Positions 1 through 10,441 of a stretch of 64,000 bases of DNA are shown piece after piece (the first letter of the stretch is position 1; each line of letters opens with the position of its first letter). The stretch spans positions 124,001-188,000 of the forward strand of contig NZ_KL647132.1 of assembly GCF_000725805.1 (NCBI RefSeq). The letters run 5' to 3'. The translations under genes and the position numbers were made by a program. The DNA comes from Streptomyces xanthophaeus. GTDB lineage: Bacteria > Actinomycetota > Actinomycetes > Streptomycetales > Streptomycetaceae. The notes below the pieces were generated by a model that saw only the letters and a program-made list of their open reading frames with translations, had not been told where the DNA came from and did not search any database.

Positions 1-697
1 CCCGGCGACCAAGGCCGGCCTGCCGGCGATCACCGAGGTCATCGGCAAGGGCATCAGCGTCAACGTCACGCTGATCTTCTCGCTGGAGCGCTACCGCGAG
101 GTCATGGACGCGTACCTGGCGGGTCTGGAGAAGGCCAAGGCCGCGGGCCTGGACCTGTCCCTGATCCACTCGGTCGCCTCCTTCTTCGTGTCCCGCGTGG
201 ACAGCGAGATCGACAAGCGCCTGGACGCGGTGGGCACGGACGAGGCCAAGGCCCTCAAGGGCAAGGCGGCGCTCGCCAACGCCCGTCTGGCCTACGAGGC
301 CTACGAGGAGGTCTTCTCCTCGGACCGCTGGACCGCCCTGGAGCGGGTCGGCGCCAACAAGCAGCGTCCGCTGTGGGCCTCGACCGGCGTCAAGGACCCG
401 GCGTACAAGGACACCCTGTACGTGGACGACCTGGTCGCCCCGAACACGGTGAACACCATGCCGGAGGCCACCCTGGAGGCCGCGGCCGACCACGGGCAGA
501 TCACGGGCGACACCGTGCGCGGCACCTACGAGCAGGCCCGCGCCGAGCTCGATGCGGTCGCGAAGCTGGGCATCTCGTACGACGATGTGGTGCAGCTGCT
601 GGAAGACGAGGGCGTCGAGAAGTTCGCGGTGTCCTGGAACGACCTGCTGAAGTCGACCGAGGCGGAGCTTGAGCGCCTCGCCCCCACGGAGGCCTGA
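1..697 (+). CDS. tal: Transaldolase, 5' end cut by window edge
   Basis: Cytosolic enzyme of the non-oxidative pentose phosphate pathway that moves a dihydroxyacetone unit between sedoheptulose-7-P and glyceraldehyde-3-P. The visible reading frame opens in mid-gene with [10 protein letters not shown] followed by [15 protein letters not shown], the block just after the Schiff-base lysine of the family (K-I-P-A-T), so the catalytic lysine itself should lie two codons before the window. About 231 C-terminal residues are present, including [15 protein letters not shown] and the [20 protein letters not shown] segment. The stop is 5 nt before zwf, so the two are almost certainly cotranscribed with opcA. 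A transketolase gene would be expected just upstream; that is inference from other actinobacteria. Confidence 0.95.
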   Translation, partial: PATKAGLPAITEVIGKGISVNVTLIFSLERYREVMDAYLAGLEKAKAAGLDLSLIHSVASFFVSRVDSEIDKRLDAVGTDEAKALKGKAALANARLAYEAYEEVFSSDRWTALERVGANKQRPLWASTGVKDPAYKDTLYVDDLVAPNTVNTMPEATLEAAADHGQITGDTVRGTYEQARAELDAVAKLGISYDDVVQLLEDEGVEKFAVSWNDLLKSTEAELERLAPTEA

Positions 698-702
698 ACA
701 CT

Positions 703-2229
703 TTGTCTGTTAACGGAGCGAACCCGCTTCGTGACGCACAGGACCGGCGGCTCCCGCGCATCGCGGGGCCGTCCGGCCTGGTCATTTTCGGCGTTACGGG
801 TGACCTGTCGCGCAAGAAGCTGATGCCTGCCGTCTACGACCTGGCCAATCGCGGCCTGCTTCCCCCGGGCTTCTCCCTGATCGGCTTCGCCCGCCGGGAG
901 TGGGAGCACGAGGACTTCGCCACGGAGGTGTACGAGGCCGTCAAGGAGCACTCGCGCACGCCGTTCCGCGAGGAGGTCTGGCAGCAGCTGGTGCAGGGCT
1001 GCCGCTTCGTCCAGGGCGACTTCGACGACGACGCGGCCTTCGAGACCCTGAAGGCCACCATCGAGGAGCTGGACAAGGCGCAGGGCACGGGCGGCAACTT
1101 CGCCTTCTACCTGTCCGTCCCGCCGAAATTCTTCCCCAAGGTGGTCCAGCAGCTCAAGGACCACGGGCTGGCCCAGAAGGACGGCTCCTGGCGGCGCGCC
1201 GTCATCGAGAAGCCCTTCGGACACGACCTGAAGAGCGCGGAAGAGCTCAACAAGGTCGTCCACGAGGTCTTCCCGCGCGACGAGGTCTTCCGGATCGACC
1301 ACTACCTCGGCAAGGAGACCGTCCAGAACATCCTGGCGCTCCGCTTCGCCAACACCATGTTCGAGCCGATCTGGAACCGGTCGTACGTCGACCACGTGCA
1401 GATCACCATGGCCGAGGACATCGGCATCGGCGGCCGGGCCGGCTACTACGACGGCATCGGCGCGGCCCGTGACGTCATCCAGAACCACCTGCTCCAGCTG
1501 CTCGCGCTGACCGCGATGGAGGAGCCCGGCTCCTTCCACCCCAAGGCGCTGGTGGCGGAGAAGCTCAAGGTGCTGACCGCCGTGGAGCTGCCGGAGGACC
1601 TGGGCAAGCACACCGTGCGCGGCCAGTACTCGGCGGCCTGGCAGGGCGGCGAGAAGGTCGTCGGCTACCTCGAAGAGGACGGCATCGACCCCAAGTCGAA
1701 GACCGACACCTACGCGGCCGTCCGCCTGGAGATCAACAACCGCCGCTGGGCGGGCGTCCCGTTCTACCTGCGGACCGGCAAGCGCCTGGGCCGCCGGGTG
1801 ACCGAGATCGCGGTGGTCTTCAAGCGGGCCCCGTACCTCCCGTTCGAGTCGGGCGCGACCGAGGAGCTGGGGCAGAACGCCCTGGTCATCCGGGTCCAGC
1901 CGGACGAGGGCGTGACGGTCCGCTTCGGTTCCAAGGTTCCGGGCACCTCCATGGAGGTCCGGGACGTGACGATGGACTTCGCCTACGGCGAGTCCTTCAC
2001 GGAGTCGAGCCCCGAGGCGTACGAGCGGCTGATCCTCGACGTGCTCCTCGGCGACGCGAACCTCTTCCCGCGCCACCAGGAAGTGGAGCTGTCCTGGAAC
2101 ATCCTCGACCCGATCGAGGAGTACTGGGACAAGCACGGCAAGCCCGCGCAGTACCCGGCGGGCACCTGGGGACCGGTCGAGGCGGACGAGATGCTCGCAC
2201 GAGACGGACGGAGCTGGCGCCGGCCATGA
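703..2229 (+). CDS. zwf: Glucose-6-phosphate 1-dehydrogenase
   Basis: Catalyses the first, NADPH-forming step of the oxidative pentose phosphate pathway. The protein is 508 residues, normal for the family. The dinucleotide-binding segment GVTGDLSRKKLMPAVYDL is near residues 30-47, EKPFGHDL is near 170, and the active-site motif RIDHYLGKE is near 200. The start is TTG at 703, chosen because it lies 5 nt after the tal stop and leaves a family-typical N terminus. The 3' end overlaps opcA as ATGA, which suggests translational coupling of the dehydrogenase with its assembly factor. Confidence 0.97.
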   Translation: MSVNGANPLRDAQDRRLPRIAGPSGLVIFGVTGDLSRKKLMPAVYDLANRGLLPPGFSLIGFARREWEHEDFATEVYEAVKEHSRTPFREEVWQQLVQGCRFVQGDFDDDAAFETLKATIEELDKAQGTGGNFAFYLSVPPKFFPKVVQQLKDHGLAQKDGSWRRAVIEKPFGHDLKSAEELNKVVHEVFPRDEVFRIDHYLGKETVQNILALRFANTMFEPIWNRSYVDHVQITMAEDIGIGGRAGYYDGIGAARDVIQNHLLQLLALTAMEEPGSFHPKALVAEKLKVLTAVELPEDLGKHTVRGQYSAAWQGGEKVVGYLEEDGIDPKSKTDTYAAVRLEINNRRWAGVPFYLRTGKRLGRRVTEIAVVFKRAPYLPFESGATEELGQNALVIRVQPDEGVTVRFGSKVPGTSMEVRDVTMDFAYGESFTESSPEAYERLILDVLLGDANLFPRHQEVELSWNILDPIEEYWDKHGKPAQYPAGTWGPVEADEMLARDGRSWRRP

Positions 2230-3284
2230 AGATCGACCTCACGGAGACCAACTCCAGCAAGATCAATGCCGCGATGGTGCAGGCACGCCGGGACATCGGC
2301 ACGCCGGCCATCGGCATGGTCCTCACGCTGGTGATCGTGACCGACGAGGAGAACGCGTACGACGCGCTCAAGTCGGCGAACGACGCGTCCCACGAACACC
2401 CCTCGCGGATCGTCGTCGTCGTCAAGCGGGTCAGCCGCTCGCCGCGCAGCCGCCGCGACGCCCGTCTCGACGCGGAAGTCCGCGTCGGGGCGGACTCCGG
2501 CAGCGGTGAAACGGTTGTGCTCCGCCTGCACGGCGAGCTCGTCGACCACGCGCAGTCGGTGGTCCTCCCGCTGCTCCTGCCGGACGCCCCCGTGGTCGTC
2601 TGGTGGCCGGACGGTGCTCCCGCGGACCTGGCGGGCGATCCGCTCGGCACACTGGGGCAGCGCCGGATCACGGACACGTACTCCTGCGAGGAACCGGTCC
2701 CGGCCCTCGCCAAGCGGGCCGCGGCGTACGCCCCCGGGGACACGGACCTGTCCTGGACCCGGATCACCCCGTGGCGCTCCATGCTGGCGGCGGCGCTGGA
2801 CCAGCAGTCGCACTCGGTGCTCTCCGCGACCGTCGAGGGCGAGGACGAGAACCCGAGCTGCGAGCTGCTGGCCATGTGGCTGGCGGACCGGCTCCAGGTC
2901 CCCGTCAAGCGCACCCTGTCCTCGGGCCCGGGCCTCACGGCCGTGCGCCTGGAGACCAAGGACGGCGACATCGTCCTGGACCGGGCGGACGGGGCCCTGG
3001 CCACGCTGTGCATGCCGGGGCAGCCCGACCGTGCGGTGGCGCTCAAGCGCCGCGAGACCGCCGAGCTCCTGGCGGAGGAACTGCGCCGGCTGGACCCGGA
3101 CAACACGTACGAGTCCGCACTGAAGTTCGGCGTGGCCAAGCTGGCCCAGGCGGCTCCGGCCGAGCCGAAGCCCAAGGCGAAGGCCGGGTCCGAGCCCGGG
3201 TCCGAGCCCGAGGCCGACGCCGGGGCCGGGGCGCCTGCCCCGAAGCCCGCTTCGCCGAAGCCGGCGAAGAAGGCCGCCAAGTAG
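2226..3284 (+). CDS. opcA: Glucose-6-phosphate dehydrogenase assembly protein OpcA
   Basis: OpcA promotes assembly and activity of the zwf product in cyanobacteria and actinobacteria. The 352-residue protein contains the family core (VTDEENAYDALKSAN, LVDHAQSVVLPLLLPDAPVVVWWPD, DLSWTRITPWRSMLAAALD). The start codon overlaps the zwf stop (ATGA), a conserved arrangement. The last ~45 residues are a low-complexity Lys/Pro/Ala/Glu tail (KPKAKAGSEP ... KPAKKAAK) that is probably disordered and is not part of the family core. A strong hairpin follows the gene before pgl. Confidence 0.95.
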   Translation: MKIDLTETNSSKINAAMVQARRDIGTPAIGMVLTLVIVTDEENAYDALKSANDASHEHPSRIVVVVKRVSRSPRSRRDARLDAEVRVGADSGSGETVVLRLHGELVDHAQSVVLPLLLPDAPVVVWWPDGAPADLAGDPLGTLGQRRITDTYSCEEPVPALAKRAAAYAPGDTDLSWTRITPWRSMLAAALDQQSHSVLSATVEGEDENPSCELLAMWLADRLQVPVKRTLSSGPGLTAVRLETKDGDIVLDRADGALATLCMPGQPDRAVALKRRETAELLAEELRRLDPDNTYESALKFGVAKLAQAAPAEPKPKAKAGSEPGSEPEADAGAGAPAPKPASPKPAKKAAK

Positions 3285-3319
3285 CACCGGCCCGGGCCCT
3301 GCCCGGACCCGCACCCCGG

Positions 3320-3357
3320 ACGCCGGGCGGGGCTGGATCCCCAGCCCCGCCCGGCGT
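3320..3357 (+). terminator. Perfect 17-bp hairpin after opcA
   Basis: Arms at 3320-3336 and 3341-3357 are perfectly complementary with a 4-nt loop (atcc). There is no T-run, as is usual for Streptomyces terminators. It lies in the 148-nt gap between opcA and pgl, two same-strand genes of one pathway, so it may act as a partial terminator or an mRNA 3'-end stabiliser rather than a full stop. Confidence 0.7.
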
Positions 3358-3432
3358 TCTGGGACCGGGGTCCGTACGGGCCCGGGAACGGCACCCACAT
3401 CCGCACCCGCACAACCTCGAAGGCGGCAGCAC

Positions 3433-4221
3433 ATGGGTATGACGACTCCCCAGGTCGTCGTCCACCGGGACAAGGAGCTGATGGCCCAGGCCGCGGCGGC
3501 CCGGCTCATCACGAAGATCGTGGACGCGCAGGCGGCCCGCGGCTCCGCGTCCGTGGTCCTCACCGGCGGCCGCAACGGCAACGGGCTGCTGGCGGCCCTC
3601 GCCGCCGCCCCGGCCCGGGACGCGGTCGACTGGTCCCGGCTGGACCTGTGGTGGGGCGACGAGCGCTACGTCCCCGCCGACGACCCCGAACGCAACCACG
3701 TCCAGGCCCGCGAGGCCCTCCTGGACGCCGTCCCGGTGGATCCCGCGCGCGTGCACGCCATGCCCGCCTCGGACGGCCCGTACGGCGCCGACGTGGACGC
3801 GGCGGCCGCGGCGTACGCGGCGGAGCTGGCGAAGGCCGCCGGCCCGGAGGACCACGGCCCCGTCCCCACCTTCGACGTGCTCATGCTGGGCGTGGGCCCG
3901 GACACGCACGTGGCGTCCCTGTTCCCCGAGCACCCGGCCGCCCGCGAGGGCGAGCGCACGGTGGTCGGCGTCCACGGCGCCCCGAAGCCCCCGCCCACCC
4001 GGATCTCGCTGACCCTCCCGGCCATCCGGGCGGCCCGCGAGGTCTGGCTGCTGGCGGCGGGTGAGGACAAGGCCGGCGCCGTGGCCATCGCCCTCGGCGG
4101 CGCGGGCGAGGTCCAGGCCCCGGCGGCGGCCGCCCGCGGCCGGTCCCGCACCCTGTGGCTCCTGGACCGCGCGGCGGCGGCCCGGCTCCCCTTGGACATG
4201 TACCCGCCGTCCCAGGCCTGA
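3433..4221 (+). CDS. pgl: 6-phosphogluconolactonase
   Basis: Hydrolyses 6-phosphogluconolactone, the product of zwf, to 6-phosphogluconate. The 262-residue protein has the NagB/RpiA-fold signatures VVLTGGRNGNGLLAAL (residues ~38-53), WWGDERYVPADDPERN (~75-90) and MLGVGPDTHVASLFPEH (~151-167), where the conserved catalytic His sits in the last block. It follows opcA after a hairpin-containing gap, completing a tal-zwf-opcA-pgl set. ATG at 3433 is the first start in a family-length frame; a GGCGGC stretch upstream is only a weak ribosome site. Confidence 0.95.
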   Translation: MGMTTPQVVVHRDKELMAQAAAARLITKIVDAQAARGSASVVLTGGRNGNGLLAALAAAPARDAVDWSRLDLWWGDERYVPADDPERNHVQAREALLDAVPVDPARVHAMPASDGPYGADVDAAAAAYAAELAKAAGPEDHGPVPTFDVLMLGVGPDTHVASLFPEHPAAREGERTVVGVHGAPKPPPTRISLTLPAIRAAREVWLLAAGEDKAGAVAIALGGAGEVQAPAAAARGRSRTLWLLDRAAAARLPLDMYPPSQA

Positions 4222-4236
4222 CCCGGCCACGACGCA

Positions 4237-4269
4237 GAGCGCCCCGCACCTTCCCGGTGCGGGGCGCTC
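4237..4269. terminator. Bidirectional terminator between pgl and pgi
   Basis: Perfect 14-bp arms at 4237-4250 and 4256-4269 flank a 5-nt loop (ttccc). The hairpin sits in the 73-nt gap between convergent pgl and pgi and can serve both strands. Confidence 0.85.
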
Positions 4270-4294
4270 CGTCGTACCGGCGGCTCCGGTCGCC

Positions 4295-5959
4295 TCAGCC
4301 GCGGTCGCGCAGCTTGCGGTACGTGGCCACCAGCGCCTTCGTCGAGGCGTCCAGGCCCGGCACGTCCGCGCCCTCCGTCAGCGCGGGCTCGACGCGCTTG
4401 GCGAGCACCTTGCCGAGCTCGACGCCCCACTGGTCGAAGGAGTCGATGTTCCAGACCGCGCCCTGGACGAACACCTTGTGCTCGTACAGGGCGACCAGCT
4501 GGCCCAGTACGGACGGGGTGAGGTCGCGGGCCAGGATCGTGGTCGTCGGGTGGTTGCCCTGGAAGGTCTTGTGCGGGACCAGCGACTCCGGGGCGCCCTC
4601 CGCCCGGACCTCGTCGGCCGTCTTGCCGAAGGCCAGCGCCTGCGTCTGGGCGAAGAAGTTCGCCATCAGCAGGTCGTGCTGGGCCGCCAGCGCCGGCGGG
4701 AGGTCGGCCACCGGGCGGGCGAAGCCGATGAAGTCCGCGGGGATCATCCGGGTGCCCTGGTGGATCAGCTGGTAGTAGGCGTGCTGCCCGTTGGTGCCGG
4801 GCGTGCCCCACACCACCGGGCCGGTCTGCCACTGCACCGGATCGCCGTCGCGGTCGACGGACTTGCCGTTGGACTCCATGTCCAGCTGCTGCAAGTACGC
4901 GGTGAAGCGCGACAGGTAGTGGCTGTACGGGAGGACGGCGTGCGACTGCGCGTCGAAGAACGCGCTGTACCAGATCCCCAACAGCCCCAGCAGGAGCGGG
5001 GCGTTCTCCTCCGGCGGCGCCGTGCGGAAGTGCCGGTCCATGGCGTGGAAGCCGCCGAGCAGCTCGCGGAAGGCGTCCGGGCCGATCGCGATCATCAGGG
5101 AGAGCCCGATGGCGGAGTCGAAGGAGTAGCGGCCGCCGACCCAGTCCCAGAACTCGAACATGTTGGCCGGGTCGATGCCGAAGTCCGTGACCTTCTCGGC
5201 GTTGGTGGACAGCGCCACGAAGTGCCGTGCCACCGCCTGCTGGTCGCCGCCGAGACCGTCGAGCAGCCAGCCGCGCGCCGAAGTGGCGTTGGTGATGGTC
5301 TCGATGGTGGTGAAGGTCTTGGAGGCGATGATGAACAGCGTCCGGGCCGGGTCCAGGTCCCGCAGGGCTTCGTGCAGGTCCGCGCCGTCCACGTTGGAGA
5401 CGAACCGCAGGGTCAGGCCGCGGTCGGTGAAGGCGCGCAGGGCTTCGTACGCCATCGCCGGACCGAGGTCGGAGCCGCCGATGCCGATGTTGACGACGTT
5501 CGTGATGCGCTCGCCGGTGAAGCCGGTCCACTCCCCCGACCGGACGCGGTCGGCGAAGGCCGCCATCTTGTCGAGGACGGCGTGGACGCCGGGGACCACG
5601 TCCTCCCCGTCCACCTCGACGACCGTGCCCTTCGGCGCCCGCAGGGCGGTGTGCAGGACGGCCCGGTCCTCCGTCGTGTTGATCTTCTCTCCGCGGAACA
5701 TCGCCTCGCGCAGCTCCGCCACCCCGGTGGCCTGCGCCAGCTCGCGCAGCAGGGTCAGCGTCTCGTCGGTCACGAGGTGCTTCGAGTAGTCGATGTGCAG
5801 GTCCCCGACCTGCAGGGTGTATCCGGTGCCGCGGCCCGGGTGAGCCTCGAACAGCTCCCGCAGATGCGTCTGCCCGAACTCCTCCCGGTGCTTGCCCAGT
5901 GCGTGCCACTGCGGCGTCCGGTCGAGCTTCGTACGTCCCTCTGCGTCCATCTCCGACAT
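4295..5959 (-). CDS. pgi: Glucose-6-phosphate isomerase
   Basis: Interconverts glucose-6-P and fructose-6-P, linking glycolysis with the pentose phosphate genes opposite. From ATG at 5959 the protein is 554 residues, the usual length; the open frame continues upstream but that part is unlike the family. Visible signatures include [52 protein letters not shown] and [20 protein letters not shown], covering both family signatures. A GGAAG stretch precedes the start. It lies downstream of, and on the same strand as, the RbpA-family gene, but a strong intrinsic terminator intervenes, so it needs its own promoter between about 5960 and 6056. Confidence 0.97.
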   Translation of the reverse strand: MSEMDAEGRTKLDRTPQWHALGKHREEFGQTHLRELFEAHPGRGTGYTLQVGDLHIDYSKHLVTDETLTLLRELAQATGVAELREAMFRGEKINTTEDRAVLHTALRAPKGTVVEVDGEDVVPGVHAVLDKMAAFADRVRSGEWTGFTGERITNVVNIGIGGSDLGPAMAYEALRAFTDRGLTLRFVSNVDGADLHEALRDLDPARTLFIIASKTFTTIETITNATSARGWLLDGLGGDQQAVARHFVALSTNAEKVTDFGIDPANMFEFWDWVGGRYSFDSAIGLSLMIAIGPDAFRELLGGFHAMDRHFRTAPPEENAPLLLGLLGIWYSAFFDAQSHAVLPYSHYLSRFTAYLQQLDMESNGKSVDRDGDPVQWQTGPVVWGTPGTNGQHAYYQLIHQGTRMIPADFIGFARPVADLPPALAAQHDLLMANFFAQTQALAFGKTADEVRAEGAPESLVPHKTFQGNHPTTTILARDLTPSVLGQLVALYEHKVFVQGAVWNIDSFDQWGVELGKVLAKRVEPALTEGADVPGLDASTKALVATYRKLRDRG

Positions 5960-6056
5960 CAACCCACTTCTTCCGTCCTGTCGTGCCCCGCCGGGCTCCA
6001 ACTTAAAGGATCGGAAGGCGCTGCGGCGTACCGGCGCAATCGGCGCGCTCCTCCAC

Positions 6057-6103
6057 AAAAAAGGCCCGGCCCCGCAGGAAGGGCTTTCCTGCGGGGCCGG
6101 GCC
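6057..6103 (-). terminator. Intrinsic terminator after the RbpA-family gene
   Basis: Perfect 18-bp arms (6063-6080 and 6086-6103) with a 5-nt loop, followed on the minus strand by six T residues (positions 6062-6057). This is one of the few textbook stem-plus-U-tract terminators in the window and separates the RbpA-family gene from pgi. Confidence 0.93.
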
Positions 6104-6129
6104 CCAAGTCATGTGCGCGCCGGGTGGAT

Positions 6130-6465
6130 TCAGATCTCGCCGCGGAGCTTGGCGAGGGCCTCCGCGAGGATCGCCTCGCCGTCGGCGTCCGTACGACGCT
6201 CCCGTACGTACGCCAAGTGGGTCTTGTAGGGCTCGGTGCGGGGCGGTGCCGGGGGGTTGTCCCGGTCCTGACCGGCCGGGAACCCGCAGCGCGGGCAGTC
6301 CCAGTTGTCCGGCACCTGTGCGTCGCTGGCGAAACTGGGCTGCGTCTCGTGCCCGTTCGAGCACCAGAAGGAGATGCGCAGGCGGGGCGCGGACTCGCCG
6401 CGCTCGGCCTCACCCATCGGCCCCGCTCCGACCCGGCTACCACGGATCGCGTTGCCACTTGCCAC
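6130..6465 (-). CDS. RNA polymerase-binding protein of the RbpA family (probable paralogue)
   Basis: RbpA proteins bind actinobacterial RNA polymerase and principal sigma factors and stimulate open-complex formation. This 111-residue protein has the family layout: a zinc-type core starting CSNGHE with [14 protein letters not shown] (three Cys and one His visible) at residues ~36-65, a basic linker, and a C-terminal sigma-interacting helix region [13 protein letters not shown] ... [10 protein letters not shown]. The N terminus ([25 protein letters not shown]) differs from what I recall of classical RbpA, and the gene sits in the glycolytic locus. I therefore infer it is the second family member that streptomycetes carry, rather than the SigR-controlled rbpA. 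It has its own strong terminator. Confidence 0.8.
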   Translation of the reverse strand: MASGNAIRGSRVGAGPMGEAERGESAPRLRISFWCSNGHETQPSFASDAQVPDNWDCPRCGFPAGQDRDNPPAPPRTEPYKTHLAYVRERRTDADGEAILAEALAKLRGEI

Positions 6466-6677
6466 GGTCGTAACTCCCTGCGTGATGGTGCCGCAAAGCG
6501 TGAGTGGAAAATGTCCGCTGCGGGCGCCTGGGTCTACGTACGGCCCAACTCGCTTGCAGCGAACGGAGGGACCGACCCCGCAGAGGCGGGAAGCAGAGTT
6601 ACTCGTTCCGCGACCGGGCGCCGAACCTCATGATAGGCCGGGCGGAGCCGACCGGTCCGCCGGAATGGCCAGAACGG

Positions 6678-6914
6678 TCAGCTGCTCGACTTCATCAGCA
6701 GGCCCAGCGCCAGGATGCACGCGAACCACAGCAGACCGATGACGACGGTGATCCGGTCCAGGTTCCGCTCGGCGACGGACGAACCGCCGACCGACGACTG
6801 CATGCCTCCACCGAACATGTCGGAAAGGCCGCCGCCCTTGCCCTTGTGCATCAGCACGAGCAGCATCAGCAGGGCACTGAAGACGATCAGGGCGATCGAG
6901 AACCCCATAATCAC
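6678..6914 (-). CDS. secG: Preprotein translocase subunit SecG
   Basis: Small inner subunit of the SecYEG channel. It has 78 residues from the ATG at 6914, or 76 from the in-frame ATG at 6908. Two hydrophobic helices (SIALIVFSALLMLLVLM and RITVVIGLLWFACILALGLLM) flank the family loop HKGKGGGLSDMFGGG. AGGA about 10 nt before the first ATG slightly favours the longer form. It lies downstream of tpiA but behind a hairpin, a neighbourhood (gap-pgk-tpiA-secG) widely shared in actinobacteria. Confidence 0.93.
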   Translation of the reverse strand: MIMGFSIALIVFSALLMLLVLMHKGKGGGLSDMFGGGMQSSVGGSSVAERNLDRITVVIGLLWFACILALGLLMKSSS

Positions 6915-6967
6915 GGCTGATTCCTACTTTCTGGCTTCTCTGGCTTTCCGGCAGTGCCGGGAAGTGC

Positions 6968-7008
6968 GCGGGGGCCAGTGGCTGGTGGTTCAGCCTCCTG
7001 GCCCCCGC
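6968..7008 (-). terminator. Hairpin between tpiA and secG
   Basis: Perfect 11-bp arms (6968-6978 and 6998-7008) around a 19-nt loop, in the 125-nt gap after tpiA. It probably ends most glycolytic transcription before secG. Confidence 0.65.
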
Positions 7009-7039
7009 AAGGGTACGACGGATCCGCCCTACCGCATAC

Positions 7040-7822
7040 TCACTGGTCGCGGAAGCGGACGATCTTGACGAACTCGTCCACGTCCAGCGCCGCGCCGCCG
7101 ATCAGGGCGCCGTCGACATCGGGCTGGGCCATGATCGCCGCGATGTTGCCGGACTTGACCGAGCCGCCGTACTGGATGCGGACCTTGTCGGCCAGCTCCT
7201 GGGAGTACAGCTCGGCGAGGCGGCCGCGGATCGCCCCGCAGACCTCCTGGGCGTCCTCGGGGGTGGCGACCTCGCCGGTGCCGATGGCCCAGACGGGCTC
7301 GTACGCGATCACGATGGACTCGACCTGCTCGGCCGGGACGTCCTTGAGGCCGCCGTCGACCTGGGCCAGCGTGTGCGGGACCTGCTGGCCGGCCTTGCGG
7401 ACGTCCAGGCCCTCGCCGACGCACAGGATCGGGGTGATCCCGTGCCGGTAGGCGGCCTTGACCTTGGCGTTGCAGACCTCGTCGTTCTCGGCGTGGTACT
7501 GGCGGCGCTCGCTGTGGCCGACGGCCACGAAGGTGCACTTCAGCTTCGACAGCATGGAGCCGGAGATCTCGCCGGTGTAGGCACCGGAGTCCTGCGCCGA
7601 GAGGTCCTGGGCGCCGTACTTGATCTTCAGCTTGTCGCCGTCGACCAGCGTCTGGACCGAGCGCAGGTCGGTGAAGGGCGGCAGGACGGCGACGTCGACG
7701 GCGTCGTAGTCCTTGTCGGCGAGCGCGAAGGCGAGCTTCTGGACGTGGGCGATGGCCTCGAGGTGGTTGAGGTTCATCTTCCAGTTGCCCGCCATGAGCG
7801 GGGTGCGGGTGTCAGCAGACAT
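7040..7822 (-). CDS. tpiA: Triosephosphate isomerase
   Basis: Interconverts dihydroxyacetone phosphate and glyceraldehyde-3-P. At 260 residues it has normal length, with the substrate lysine in [12 protein letters not shown] (~9-20), the catalytic His in [11 protein letters not shown] (~101-111), the catalytic Glu in [15 protein letters not shown] (~173-187), and the phosphate-binding [11 protein letters not shown]. The ATG lies 6 nt after the pgk stop, so gap-pgk-tpiA form one unit. Confidence 0.97.
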   Translation of the reverse strand: MSADTRTPLMAGNWKMNLNHLEAIAHVQKLAFALADKDYDAVDVAVLPPFTDLRSVQTLVDGDKLKIKYGAQDLSAQDSGAYTGEISGSMLSKLKCTFVAVGHSERRQYHAENDEVCNAKVKAAYRHGITPILCVGEGLDVRKAGQQVPHTLAQVDGGLKDVPAEQVESIVIAYEPVWAIGTGEVATPEDAQEVCGAIRGRLAELYSQELADKVRIQYGGSVKSGNIAAIMAQPDVDGALIGGAALDVDEFVKIVRFRDQ

Positions 7823-7828
7823 GGGGGT

Positions 7829-9049
7829 TCAGCCCTCCAGGGCGGCGAGACCGGGGAGCGTCTTGCCCTCGAGGTATTCGAGGGAGGCGCCGCCACCGGT
7901 GGAAATGTGGCCGAATGCGTTCTCGTCGAAGCCCAGGATGCGGACCGCGGCAGCGCTGTCGCCACCGCCGACGACGGTGAAGGCGCTGCTGTCGACGAGG
8001 GCCTGCGCGATGGCGGTGGTACCGCCCGCGTAGTCGGGGTGCTCGAAGACGCCGACCGGACCGTTCCAGAAGACGGTCTTGGCGTCGGCGATCTTGGACG
8101 CGTAGAGCTCGCGCGTCTTGGGACCGATGTCGAGGCCTTCCTTGGTCTCCGGGATCGCGTCGGCGGCGACGGTCTCGAAGTCGGCGGGGGCCTTGGTCTT
8201 CAGGTCCGGGAAGTCGGAGGAGACCAGGACGTCGACCGGCAGGACCAGCTCGACGCCGGTGTCCTCGGCGCGCTTCATGTACTCCTTGACGACGTCCACC
8301 TGGTCCTTCTGGAGCAGGGAGATGCCGACCTCGTGACCCTGGGCGTGGAGGAAGGTGTACGCCATGCCGCCGCCGATGAGGATGCGGTCGGCCTTGCCGA
8401 GCAGCTGGTCGATGACGGCGAGCTTGTCGGAGACCTTGGCGCCGCCGAGCACGACCACGTACGGGCGCTCGACCTCGTCGGTCAGCTTCTTCAGGACGCC
8501 GACCTCGGTGGCGATGAGGTAGCCGGCCACGTGCGGCAGGCGCGCGGGCAGGTCGAAGACCGAGGCGTGCTTGCGGTGCACGGCGCCGAAGCCGTCACCG
8601 ACGTAGACGTCGGCCAGCTCGGCGAGCTGGTCGGCGAAGGCGCCGCGCTCGGCGTCGTCCTTCGAGGTCTCGCCCGCGTTGAAGCGCAGGTTCTCGATGA
8701 CGGCGACCTGGCCGTCGGTGAGGGCCGCGACGGTCTCCTTGGCGGAGGAGCCGACGGTGTCGGTGGCGAACGCGACGTCCGCGCCGAGCAGCTCGCCGAG
8801 CCGCGCGGCGGCGGGGGCGAGGGAGAACTCCGGCTCCACGCCCGTGCCCTTGGGGCGGCCGAGGTGCGAGGCGACGACCACGCGGGCGCCGGCTTCGGCG
8901 AGCTTCGCGATGGTCGGCTGGACGGCGCGGATGCGGCCGTCGTCGGTGATGGTGGTGGTGCCCTTCGCGAACGGGACGTTGAGGTCCGCGCGGACGAAGA
9001 CCCGCTTGCCCTTGACGCCCTCGGCGAGCAGTTCGTCGATCGTCTTCAT
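7829..9049 (-). CDS. pgk: Phosphoglycerate kinase
   Basis: Makes ATP from 1,3-bisphosphoglycerate. The 406-residue protein shows the N-terminal family signature KRVFVRADLNVPF (~15-27), SHLGRPKGTGVEP (~61-73) and the nucleotide-binding C-terminal block VVGGGDSAAAVRILGFDE ... STGGGASLEYLEGKTLPG. It lies between gap and tpiA. AAGGAG lies a short distance before the ATG at 9049. A hairpin occupies the gap-pgk spacer. Confidence 0.97.
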   Translation of the reverse strand: MKTIDELLAEGVKGKRVFVRADLNVPFAKGTTTITDDGRIRAVQPTIAKLAEAGARVVVASHLGRPKGTGVEPEFSLAPAAARLGELLGADVAFATDTVGSSAKETVAALTDGQVAVIENLRFNAGETSKDDAERGAFADQLAELADVYVGDGFGAVHRKHASVFDLPARLPHVAGYLIATEVGVLKKLTDEVERPYVVVLGGAKVSDKLAVIDQLLGKADRILIGGGMAYTFLHAQGHEVGISLLQKDQVDVVKEYMKRAEDTGVELVLPVDVLVSSDFPDLKTKAPADFETVAADAIPETKEGLDIGPKTRELYASKIADAKTVFWNGPVGVFEHPDYAGGTTAIAQALVDSSAFTVVGGGDSAAAVRILGFDENAFGHISTGGGASLEYLEGKTLPGLAALEG

Positions 9050-9109
9050 GTGGTTCCTACTCCTTGTCAGCCCTTCACCCTAGGGCGAGGAAGGGAGAAC
9101 GAGACAAGC

Positions 9110-9153
9110 CACAGGGCCCGTGCGGCGCTTCGTCGCGCTGCCCGGACCCTGTG
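9110..9153 (-). terminator. Hairpin in the gap-pgk spacer
   Basis: Arms 9110-9120 and 9143-9153 pair over 11 positions with one G-U/mismatch position, and a second short GC helix can form in the loop. It sits between two genes of one pathway on the same strand. It could be a partial terminator or a processing/stability element that sets the gap to pgk ratio. Confidence 0.5.
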
Positions 9154-9205
9154 CTCACATCCTGGTGCCTTGCCTTAGACCTCGTGTACAGGAAGCCGGA
9201 AGGCC

Positions 9206-10276
<1,071 letters not shown>

Positions 10277-10404
10277 TTACGACCCTACCTCTCCGTGAGC
10301 TTCGGAGTGACATCGGCCGGGGCCTGACACTCCCCCTACTTCGCGGGGGGACCACCTCCGAAGCCCGTTCCGGGCGTGCCGGCACGGGACTTCGGGGACC
10401 TTGG

Positions 10405-10431
10405 GCCCGTCACTCAGGGTGAGTGACGGGC
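10405..10431 (-). terminator. Terminator after the M14 carboxypeptidase
   Basis: Perfect 11-bp arms (10405-10415, 10421-10431) with a 5-nt loop, 11 nt beyond the carboxypeptidase stop. It separates that gene from the gap promoter region. Confidence 0.75.
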
Positions 10432-10441
10432 GGGCCGCTGA

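Noticed and set aside
6466..6677. SigR promoter (GGAAC-N18-GTT) upstream of the RbpA-family gene
   Set aside because: GGAAC is present on the minus strand but the GTT at the required distance is not.
10282..10287. gap promoter based on TAGGGT
   Set aside because: Only a -10-like element is seen; there is no acceptable -35 at 16-19 bp.
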